The position numbers and the translations under genes were made by a program. Source: Tepidanaerobacter sp. EBM-38 (GTDB lineage Bacteria > Bacillota > Thermosediminibacteria > Thermosediminibacterales > Tepidanaerobacteraceae). From it: a stretch of 34,124 nucleotides of DNA. Every line of letters begins with the position of its first letter. Position 1 is the first letter of the stretch. Shown here piece after piece: positions 20,637 to 27,947 of the stretch. Under the pieces are notes generated by a model, which saw nothing but the letters and a program-made list of their open reading frames with translations, was not told where the DNA came from and did not search any database. Where the stretch lies: the NCBI GenBank assembly GCA_001896545.1, contig MPOT01000078.1, positions 1 through 34,124 on the forward strand, read 5' to 3'.

Positions 20637-21869
20637 ATGAATGATACACCAAGAGCTAATCGATTGCATATAGGTTTATTTGGCAGGCGAAATTCAGGCA
20701 AATCCAGCTTAATAAATGCTATTACAGGACAAGAAATAGCACTGGTTTCAGACTTTCCCGGAACTACAACAGATCCGGTTTATAAAGCGATGGAGCTTTT
20801 ACCGATAGGGCCTGTAGTCTTTATTGATACTGCAGGTTTAGATGATGTAGGAGATTTAGGAGAACTTAGAATAAAAAAGACCCTAGAAGTTATGGACAAA
20901 ACCGATATAGCTCTTGTGGTTTTTTCAACAGAGAATTTGGATTTCAGCCTTGAAAAAAGATGGTGTCAAGAGCTTAGGAACAGGAACATTCCGATTATTG
21001 GTGTTGTCAATAAAATTGACAAAAGGGATGTGGATATTAAAGACTTGACTAAAGAATTTGATTTTCCTTTTATTAAAGTAAGCGCAAATAAAAGGGAAAA
21101 TATAGGCAAGTTAAAAGAAATGATTCATCAAAACGCCCCTATGGATTTTGAACTTTCAACATTGGTGGGAGATATAATAACTCCAAAATCCCTTGTTGTT
21201 TTGGTAACACCTCAGGACATACAAGCACCTAAAAACAGATTGATTCTTCCTCAGGTGCAGACAATAAGGGATATATTAGATAATAACTGCATGGCTTTAG
21301 TAGCAAAGGAGACAGAACTTTTAGATTTGCTAAACTGCTTAAATAAAAAGCCTGCTTTAGTAATAACGGATTCTCAGGTATTTCATATTGTAAGCAAAAT
21401 TGTTCCGGAAGACATACCATTAACATCATTTTCCATTATAATGTCAAGATACAAGGGCGAACTGAGTACTTTGGTAAGGGGTGCCAAAGCTATAGATGAA
21501 TTAAAACCTAATGACAGGGTTTTGATTGAAGAGGCATGCACACATCATCCACTTGAAAATGATATAGGTAGGCAGAAACTGCCGGCACTTCTTGAAAATA
21601 AGGCCGGCGGCAAACTGCAAATAGAGATAAAAGTTGGCGGGGATTTTCCGGAAGATTTAACACCATATGCGCTCATACTTCACTGCGGTGCATGTATGCT
21701 AAACCGCAAACAGATGCTGACAAGGATAATAAGGGCGAGAGAGCAAAACGTTCCAATTACCAACTATGGTATGGCTTTTGCTCATGCTCAGGGGATTCTA
21801 GAGCGGACTACATGCATGTTTGAACCTCAAGATAGCAGCACTTTTTCTCTCCAATTGCCTTTTTTGTAG
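20637..21869 (+). CDS. hydF: [FeFe]-hydrogenase maturation GTPase HydF
   Basis: HydF is the GTPase scaffold that carries the diiron precursor and delivers it to hydrogenase. The GTPase motifs are GRRNSGKSS (16-24), DTAG (64-67) and NKID (125-128). The C-terminal iron-sulfur motif CxHx45HCxxC is intact: Cys301, His303, His349, Cys350, Cys353. Its ATG follows hydE by 7 nt. The ribosome binding site is weak (AAAGG inside hydE). The 3' 43 nt overlap the convergent MATE gene. hydG is not in the window. Confidence 0.95.
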   Translation: MNDTPRANRLHIGLFGRRNSGKSSLINAITGQEIALVSDFPGTTTDPVYKAMELLPIGPVVFIDTAGLDDVGDLGELRIKKTLEVMDKTDIALVVFSTENLDFSLEKRWCQELRNRNIPIIGVVNKIDKRDVDIKDLTKEFDFPFIKVSANKRENIGKLKEMIHQNAPMDFELSTLVGDIITPKSLVVLVTPQDIQAPKNRLILPQVQTIRDILDNNCMALVAKETELLDLLNCLNKKPALVITDSQVFHIVSKIVPEDIPLTSFSIIMSRYKGELSTLVRGAKAIDELKPNDRVLIEEACTHHPLENDIGRQKLPALLENKAGGKLQIEIKVGGDFPEDLTPYALILHCGACMLNRKQMLTRIIRAREQNVPITNYGMAFAHAQGILERTTCMFEPQDSSTFSLQLPFL

Positions 21870-23209
21870 AAAATAGAAGTTATTACAGCTCCCAACACCC
21901 AGGCAATTAAAAGGGAGATGAATATTGACTCCGGCCTGCCGTTAGGATATTGTGCACTTCGGGTGAGATATGCGATACCATAAGCAATGGGCACTCGCAG
22001 AAGAATTGTAGTAATCAATGAAATCCACATAGGAGTCATGGTATCTCCGGCACCGCGCATGACTCCTGAAAGAACTTGCGTCACAGCCATTGCAACATAC
22101 CCAACCGCTAAGATGCGCATCATTTTCATGCTTAAATCAACGAGCTCTGCCGTATCTGTAAATATATCCATAAGGTATCTTCCGAAAATCAAAATTATTA
22201 TTGTGATAACTATTGAAACCCCTACTGCTATTGCTAAACCTTGACGTGTTCCCTCCTCCACTCTGTCTATTTTTTTAGCTCCCACGTTTTGCCCGGCAAA
22301 TGTGGTCATGGCAACACCAAAGGTAAAATTAGGCATCATAGCAAATCCATCCACACGCATTACGATGACGTTGCACGCGATGAACATTTCTCCGAAAGTA
22401 TTTGTAAGGGATTGTACAGTTATCATTGCCAGAGAGAATATAACCTGAGTCAAACCTGACGGCAATCCCAGCCTTAGAAGCTGAACAACGTATTCTTTTT
22501 TGGGTTTCAGCATGTTTAAATTAAGGTCAAATACGTAGTCCATTGTTTTAAGTTTCATTGCACATAGGACTGCTGAAATTACCTGTGCGATTACAGTTGC
22601 CAGTGCTACGCCTGGCACCCCCATATTTAAACCTGCAACAAACCATATATCCAGAAATATATTAAGAACAGTAGAAATAAGCAAAAACATCAATGCGGAT
22701 AATGAATCGCCAAGCCCGCGTAAAATTCCCGAAAGTATATTAAAATATGAAAAACCCCAGTTGCCCACCAATAATATCAAAAGATAGCTTGCACACCAAT
22801 CTATAATTGATTCCGGAGTATTGATTAAGACCAGCATTGGGCGCACGACAATCGGCCCTATTATCATGATTATCGTTGCTACTATTGCTGTAAGCGTTAT
22901 GCAAGCTCCAATAGAACGGGAAAGCTTTTCCCGATCCTTTGCACCAAAATACTGAGAGACCATTATGCCGGCTCCGGTGGATACTGCTACGAAAAATACA
23001 AGCAAGAAGTTAAATATTGGGAGAGCACTGCCGACGGCAGCCAAAGCATTATCACCCACATACCTGCCTATTACAATTGAGTCAACAGTATTATAAAGCT
23101 GTTGGGCGATGTTGCCAACCAACATAGGAATTGAGAATTCAACGATTCGTTTCCATGGTGTTCCCACAGTCATGTCTTTGGGCGAAAAAAGACCCGCAAC
23201 CTTTGCCAT
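21827..23209 (-). CDS. MATE-family multidrug/cation efflux transporter
   Basis: MATE proteins export drugs or metabolites using Na+ or H+ gradients. The 460-residue protein shows about twelve hydrophobic segments in two similar halves, each opening with the family pattern (SIPMLVGNIAQQLYNTVDSIVIGRYVG, later LGLPSGLTQVIFSLAMITVQSL). The ATG at 23209 (minus) is 14 nt from AAAGGAG, slightly long. The 3' end overlaps hydF tail-to-tail by 43 nt. Substrate cannot be inferred. Confidence 0.92.
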   Translation of the reverse strand: MAKVAGLFSPKDMTVGTPWKRIVEFSIPMLVGNIAQQLYNTVDSIVIGRYVGDNALAAVGSALPIFNFLLVFFVAVSTGAGIMVSQYFGAKDREKLSRSIGACITLTAIVATIIMIIGPIVVRPMLVLINTPESIIDWCASYLLILLVGNWGFSYFNILSGILRGLGDSLSALMFLLISTVLNIFLDIWFVAGLNMGVPGVALATVIAQVISAVLCAMKLKTMDYVFDLNLNMLKPKKEYVVQLLRLGLPSGLTQVIFSLAMITVQSLTNTFGEMFIACNVIVMRVDGFAMMPNFTFGVAMTTFAGQNVGAKKIDRVEEGTRQGLAIAVGVSIVITIIILIFGRYLMDIFTDTAELVDLSMKMMRILAVGYVAMAVTQVLSGVMRGAGDTMTPMWISLITTILLRVPIAYGIAYLTRSAQYPNGRPESIFISLLIAWVLGAVITSIFYKKGNWREKVLLS

Positions 23210-23400
23210 AATTTTTAGCTCAACTCCTTTTTTAAAGCATTTTCACAACTCGTAATAAATGTTATTACAATAGCTTACCTTCATTAAAAACAAGTTTATA
23301 CCTGTAAATACATTAAATCAAAAAAAGGATTTTTTGCATTTAGCTTAAAGGGATTTAAGAAATTTTATTTTAATGAGAAACTGAACATTTATTGGAGGGG
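23210..23400. other. MATE upstream region with a candidate operator
   Basis: This AT-rich stretch holds no gene. On the minus strand it should contain the MATE promoter; I see no strong pair of boxes. A perfect inverted repeat GTAATAA-ATG-TTATTAC lies at 23252-23268, about 45 nt before the MATE start codon, where a repressor could act. Confidence 0.45.
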
Positions 23401-23666
23401 TTAAATATTAGAAGGTATTTTGATACTATTAAATTAGATTATATCATTATTTGGGATAAAATGATATTTTTTGACACTCATTTAATTTTGTCGTCGACCT
23501 CAAGTCGCGCAAAAACCCCTGGGGATCGACGACAACCAAAAATTACCTCCAAATAAAGAATATAACTGGAAAAGGAGGACTTTTTGATTTAATGTAGAAA
23601 TTATTAATAGAAAATTGAACAAATTATTTTTCTCGCTCTTTCTTTATTTTTTACCCCAAATTACGG
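23401..23666 (+). promoter_or_regulatory. CRISPR leader region
   Basis: The AT-rich, gene-free stretch directly before the first intact repeat is assigned as leader because the repeats decay at the opposite end of the array. It contains a 10-bp-arm inverted repeat (23488-23497 and 23526-23535) around an inner CCCCTGGGG, and a pyrimidine-rich run just before the array. I cannot pick a convincing promoter: TTGACA at 23471-23476 has no matching -10 at normal spacing. Confidence 0.7.
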
Positions 23667-25420
23667 GTTTATAGCCTACCTATAAGGAATTGAAACGCAA
23701 ACTGAGGCATTTAACGTGCTCTGTTACCCGTAGTTTATAGCCTACCTATAAGGAATTGAAACTTGCCCTTCCTCCGCTTTTTTCTTGTCGAACCTTCGTT
23801 TATAGCCTACCTATAAGGAATTGAAACAGGGGTATATACCCAAAGCTCGCTTTGACGAGGTCAAGTTTATAGCCTACCTATAAGGAATTGAAACAGATAC
23901 ACTGGCACAGTAGTGGTTCGGCAAAAGGGGTTTATAGCCTACCTATAAGGAATTGAAACCTGTATACCGTTCAGGCTCTACTTGCTGCCATTCGGGTTTA
24001 TAGCCTACCTATAAGGAATTGAAACCGACACCAGCTTCTACTAAACCATCCCATATAAATTGTTTATAGCCTACCTATAAGGAATTGAAACTTATTCTAT
24101 GTTTAATATTCCCAGTTGTTGCCCAAGTTTATAGCCTACCTATAAGGAATTGAAACTATTTTGCCTTTGAATACAAACAATGGCTTAAATTCGTTTATAG
24201 CCTACCTATAAGGAATTGAAACGAAGTCTATCGAATTACGGCATTGGATCAAAGCCAGGTTTATAGCCTACCTATAAGGAATTGAAACTTCTTTTTAGCC
24301 GTATTTTTGGTGTTTGTTTTTTGGTTTATAGCCTACCTATAAGGAATTGAAACTGAATTGCCAAATTTGTCAAGGTCCTTAGGCACACCTGTTTATAGCC
24401 TACCTATAAGGAATTGAAACGCAAGGTACACATTGACAAAATACAGGAGTTGGTTAGTTTATAGCCTACCTATAAGGAATTGAAACAAGACAGAATAATT
24501 CAAAATGATGAATGGGTCTCAAGTTTATAGCCTACCTATAAGGAATTGAAACCTTGATTGACATAATTAAATCTACACTTTACAACAAGTTTATAGCCTA
24601 CCTATAAGGAATTGAAACAAAGATGCAGCAGAAAAGACTACAAGCAAGCTAAAGGGTTTATAGCCTACCTATAAGGAATTGAAACTCAGGGCTTCAGACC
24701 TTGTATAAGAGGCAGGACGAGGTTTATAGCCTACCTATAAGGAATTGAAACGTGTCCAGCAGACCAGGCCGGCACCTCCGGCCCCAAGTTTATAGCCTAC
24801 CTATAAGGAATTGAAACATGGCCACTTCAAATGTATTGCAGTGGTAGATATCCCGTTTATAGCCTACCTATAAGGAATTGAAACCATGGGAGCACCACTT
24901 GCTACAGGTGCTTTGAAAACAAGTTTATAGCCTACCTATAAGGAATTGAAACGAGTAAAAATGGAAGATGTGATAAAACAAAAATCAATGTTTATAGCCT
25001 ACCTATAAGGAATTGAAACTGATATTGCCTTCTAGATTCATTTCAAATTCAATTACGTTTATAGCCTACCTATAAGGAATTGAAACATAAACTTGTCAAC
25101 CGATTCGCTAATAATACCTTCCACGTTTATAGCCTACCTATAAGGAATTGAAACGGCTCTAATGCCCTAAATTGGTCTAACCCGTTCTTTGTTTATAGCC
25201 TACCTATAAGGGATTGAAACTCACAATCTTTTTTTGCGCAATCACTCTTGTCTGGGTTTATAGCCTACCTATAAGGGATTGAAACGCCCTTGAATTCACT
25301 TTTGATAATGAATATATCAAAGAAGTTTATAGCCTACCTATAAGGGATTGAAACGCTTTTCTTCTTTTGTCTTTATCTTTCTCTATCCCAGCTTATAACC
25401 TACCTATAAGGGACTTGAAA
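23667..25420 (+). CRISPR. CRISPR array, 27 repeats and 26 spacers, no cas genes nearby
   Basis: The 30-bp repeat starts GTTTATAGCCTACC and ends AAGGAATTGAAAC. It has an internal inverted repeat TTATAG-CCTAC-CTATAA (positions 3-8 and 14-19). Repeats 1-23 (23667-25154) are identical; repeats 24-26 (from 25191, 25256 and 25325) share one A-to-G change giving AAGGGATTG; repeat 27 (25391-25420) is degenerate, with several substitutions and a one-base insertion. Spacers are 35-39 nt. Decay at the 3' end puts the leader on the left. The ATTGAAAC end is common in type I-B and III systems of Clostridia (family knowledge), so type is only suggested. Spacers do not obviously match the rest of this window. 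Confidence 0.99.
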
Positions 25421-25532
25421 TAACACCGTATACAATATCAATATATTTGGTTTTTGATTTCCTAATGATGTGTATAATAGAAAATATGCGTTATTGTGCG
25501 GAAAAGTGGGCGGTCGATGACCGCCTCTACGT

Positions 25533-25626
25533 ATTGGTAATTCATTATATATTGTAGGGAGGTTGCTGCACGTTTTCCAGTTTATACCATGCAAGATTGG
25601 TAATTTATTATATATTGTAGGGAGGT
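25533..25626 (+). repeat. Direct repeat pair A, 31 nt
   Basis: 25533-25563 and 25596-25626 are 31-nt copies differing at one position (ATTGGTAATTC versus ATTGGTAATTT), both ending TTGTAGGGAGGT. The start-to-start distance is 63 nt. Confidence 0.85.
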
Positions 25627-25635
25627 CCTACTTTA

Positions 25636-25719
25636 ATAAATCATTTATTGTAGGTAAGTCATATGTTGTAGTGAAGGTTATACGTTGATAAATCATTTGT
25701 TGTAGGTAAGTTATATGTT
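25636..25719 (+). repeat. Direct repeat pair B, 32 nt
   Basis: 25636-25667 and 25688-25719 are 32-nt copies with two differences, both containing TTGTAGGTAAGT. A partial third copy, AATAAATCATATATCATAG, starts near 25720. Start-to-start distance is 52 nt. The shared TTGTAGG core suggests a common origin with pair A. Confidence 0.8.
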
Positions 25720-26011
25720 AATAAATCATATATCATAGAGTAGGGGAGACCATTGGTCTCCCGCTTATATTGCACGTTATACACGTTATTGCCATTGAAC
25801 TTTAACTGTGATTTTACGGCAAAACTGACTTTTTACGATAAATCATGATAGATTCCACTGTAGAAAGATAATTTCGAGCTAGAAATGCCGAAATATTGTT
25901 CCTGATTATAATAAGATACGCCATATACTGACAATGATTTAGGAAAAGAGGGTTTTTACATTAAAATCATGATCTAGTTTTTATAAAAAGTAACCCAAAT
26001 CAATAGAAATG

Positions 26012-26020
26012 TGATATGAT
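26012..26020 (+). promoter_or_regulatory. Possible extended -10 promoter for the EamA gene
   Basis: TGATATGAT fits an extended -10 (TGnTATGAT). No good -35 lies 17 nt upstream. It is about 37 nt before the EamA start codon. Confidence 0.4.
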
Positions 26021-26056
26021 ATTTTCCAGATATCCCAGTTTAATGAGGTGCTTATT

Positions 26057-26968
26057 ATGTCTTCTGAAAAACGGATGTATATTAGTCTGTTTAGTGTAGC
26101 CTGCTTTTGGGGAACTTCATGGTCTGTTTCGAAAATTGGGCTTCGGGAATTATCCCCGGTGCATCTTGCAGTTTTAAGATTTATACTAGCTTCGATAATA
26201 TTTTTTTGCATTGTTAAGCTTTTCTACAGAGATTATGTTATAGAAAGAGAAGATAGGAAGTGGTTGTGGATACTGGGCTTTTTAGGTGTAGTACTATATT
26301 TTTTCATCCAATACTATGGACTTGATATGACTACTACAGTCAATTCTTCTATTTTAATTGCTACAAGCCCTATATTTACTATATTCCTATCAGCAAAGTT
26401 GTTTCATCAGGAAAAGCTAAATTATAGCGATTTGCTTGGTATTTTAATTGCTTTTGTGGGAGTATTTTTGGTTTTTACGGCAGGTGAGGGAATTTCTATT
26501 GGGCGTAGTACTATTTATGGCGATTTACTACTGCTTTTAAATTCATTAGTTTGGGCACTTTTTACGGTTTTGGGGAAAAATTTAGTTGACAAGTATGATC
26601 CTTTTGTGGTGATGGCATATATAAATATTTATGCAACAATAACTGTGCTGCCAATTGCTTTTACTCCGGCATTTATTAATTCTGTAAAGGCAACATCGAT
26701 TACTACTTGGGCTGCGGCGCTATATCTTGCCGTTTTTTGTTCGGTATATTCTTATTACATGTGGTATAAAGGCATAAAAACTATCGGAGCGTCTAAAACA
26801 GCGGTGTTTAACTACGTAAATCCGATGGTTGCTGTAATCATAGGCATAATATTATTAAAAGAAGATTGGAACATCTATACGATTATCGGCGGTATATTAG
26901 TTTTTATAGGGGTATATGCCGCTTCGGCACGAAAAGGCGATGAAAGAATCGAAACGGTTGATAGTTAA
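26057..26968 (+). CDS. EamA/DMT-family transporter
   Basis: The 303-residue protein has about ten hydrophobic segments in two EamA repeats: the first begins FSVACFWGTSWSVSKIGLRELSPVHLAVLRF, the second near residue 150 with YGDLLLLLNSLVWALFTVLGKNLV and the late motif KTAVFNYVNPMVAVIIGIILLKE. Members export metabolites such as amino acids, but the substrate is unknown. ATG 26057 follows GAGGTG; GTG 26048 overlaps that site and is not used. It stands alone between gene-free stretches. Confidence 0.9.
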   Translation: MSSEKRMYISLFSVACFWGTSWSVSKIGLRELSPVHLAVLRFILASIIFFCIVKLFYRDYVIEREDRKWLWILGFLGVVLYFFIQYYGLDMTTTVNSSILIATSPIFTIFLSAKLFHQEKLNYSDLLGILIAFVGVFLVFTAGEGISIGRSTIYGDLLLLLNSLVWALFTVLGKNLVDKYDPFVVMAYINIYATITVLPIAFTPAFINSVKATSITTWAAALYLAVFCSVYSYYMWYKGIKTIGASKTAVFNYVNPMVAVIIGIILLKEDWNIYTIIGGILVFIGVYAASARKGDERIETVDS

Positions 26969-26987
26969 TGATTTGAAATCATTTTTT
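26967..26987 (+). terminator. Possible weak terminator after the EamA gene
   Basis: AATGAT-TTGAA-ATCATT makes a 6-bp AT-rich stem followed by TTTT (last of six T residues). It overlaps the stop codon. The stem is weak, so termination is uncertain. Confidence 0.4.
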
Positions 26988-26995
26988 GAAGTTTT

Positions 26996-27024
26996 TTGCG
27001 GTCCGATACGGTGTATGTTAAAAT
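26996..27024 (+). promoter_or_regulatory. Promoter for the purC-family gene
   Basis: TTGCGG (26996-27001), 17-nt spacer, TAAAAT (27019-27024), with TGT directly before the -10 making it an extended -10. It lies about 50 nt before the GTG start, too close for a purine riboswitch. Confidence 0.65.
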
Positions 27025-27074
27025 ATTGTTGTAAACCTTACTTATCCAAATTCTAAATTGATGGAGGTTTTAAT

Positions 27075-27755
27075 GTGGAAAAAATTCGAGAAGGGAAAAC
27101 TAAAACAGTTTTTGACACATGTGATGGCAATATATTGCTTAAATTTCGCGATGATGTAACCGGAACGGGTGATGTGGTAGATCCCGGAGCTAATACCGTA
27201 ATCGGTAAAATCGAAGGCAAGGGCAATGCTTCTCTTAAGTTGTCAAAGCATTTTTTTGAGCTGTTAAAAAGGGATGGCATCCGTACCCATTATATTGATG
27301 CAGATTTAAAGGAAAATACCATGCTTGTAAAACGAGCAGATACATTTGGTGATGGGCTGGAGTTTATATGCAGGTTAAAGGCTGCTGGCAGCTTTGTTAG
27401 AAGATATGGCAGATATGTAGAAGAAGATCAGCCATTAGATTATCTGGTTGAAATAACTCTTAAAGACGATGACAGAGGTGACCCGCTTATAAATGAAGAA
27501 GCATTAGTTCAGCTTAAATTAATGACAAAAGAAGAGGTCAGCGAAGCCATTGCTCTTACAAAGAAAATTACTAAAATAGTGAAACAGGAATGTGAGCGTT
27601 TTGATCTCGAATTGATTGATATAAAATTTGAGTTTGCCAGGGTTGAAGGGGAAATTGCTGTAATAGATGAGATTTCAGGGGATAATATGCGAGTTCGGAA
27701 AAACGGTCAAGCTGTAATGCAAAAGGAGTTATGTGATATTATATGCGGTAAATAA
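27075..27755 (+). CDS. purC: SAICAR synthetase (PurC family), divergent stand-alone copy
   Basis: PurC joins CAIR and aspartate using ATP in purine synthesis. The 226-residue protein has the N-terminal EGKTKTVFD, LLKFRDDVTG, GIRTHYIDADL, AAGSFVRRYGRY, LKDDDRGDPLINEEAL and IDIKFEFARVEGEIAVIDEISG. It differs from usual PurC in the final motif (DEISGDNMRVRKNG instead of DEISPDxxRxWD) and is slightly short. No other pur genes are adjacent. It starts at GTG 27075 after TGGAGGTTTTAAT. The family is clear; activity as normal SAICAR synthetase is likely but unproven. Confidence 0.82.
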   Translation: MEKIREGKTKTVFDTCDGNILLKFRDDVTGTGDVVDPGANTVIGKIEGKGNASLKLSKHFFELLKRDGIRTHYIDADLKENTMLVKRADTFGDGLEFICRLKAAGSFVRRYGRYVEEDQPLDYLVEITLKDDDRGDPLINEEALVQLKLMTKEEVSEAIALTKKITKIVKQECERFDLELIDIKFEFARVEGEIAVIDEISGDNMRVRKNGQAVMQKELCDIICGK

Positions 27756-27804
27756 ATTAAATTAAGCTGCAGACTACTATTAAACTTGCGTCTATAATAT
27801 GACA

Positions 27805-27877
27805 AGCAGGGGCTTGCGGAATTTATTCGCCTTGCCGACGGTACAAAAGCTTTCTAATCCGGCACGCTGCCCCTGCT
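27805..27877. other. Possible structured element (three-way junction) between convergent genes
   Basis: Outer arms AGCAGGGGC (27805-27813) and GCCCCTGCT (27869-27877) are perfect complements. Inside are a small hairpin GCGGAATTTATTCGC (27816-27830) and arms TGCCG/CGGCA (27833-27837, 27860-27864), making a compact three-way junction in either orientation. No U-tract follows on either strand, so it is not a simple terminator. It lies between the purC-family gene and trxB, which converge. Confidence 0.5.
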
Positions 27878-27947
27878 ATATTTGTCCCAATTTAAAGAAT
27901 AAAAATTATTTTACCCGCATACATTATACTATTACTAAAAAACTGAT

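Larger units (their letters stand above)
25506..25764. repeat. Hairpin-ended repeat element, MITE-like
   Basis: A 25-nt hairpin at 25506-25530 (stem GGCGGTC-GAT-GACCGCC) and a second at 25740-25764 (stem GGGAGACC-ATT-GGTCTCCC) face each other as inverted copies: the reverse complement of the second aligns with the first over 25 nt, and the differing stem positions change in pairs. Between them, GTAGGGAGGT recurs at 25554-25563 and 25617-25626, the latter in a small GTAGG/CCTAC hairpin. It has no open frame. The whole may be one non-autonomous element or a cluster of separate hairpin repeats. Confidence 0.6.
25421..26056. other. Gene-free region after the CRISPR array
   Basis: About 640 nt without a credible gene. 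The first half contains two palindromic hairpins and two pairs of near-identical 31-32-nt direct repeats (listed separately). From 25765 on it is AT-rich and I see nothing beyond a possible extended -10 before the EamA gene. Confidence 0.7.

Noticed and set aside
22241..22459. Plus-strand frames inside the MATE gene
   Set aside because: They are shadows of the minus-strand transporter, with no ribosome binding site or recognisable product.
23401..23556. Open frame of ~50 codons after a GGAGGGG in the CRISPR leader
   Set aside because: It has no ATG, GTG or TTG near the ribosome-binding-like sequence (only ATT at 23407), and its translation resembles no Cas protein or other family.
25400..25594. 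64-codon minus-strand frame at the end of the CRISPR array
   Set aside because: It runs through the degenerate repeat and the hairpin element and has no family resemblance.
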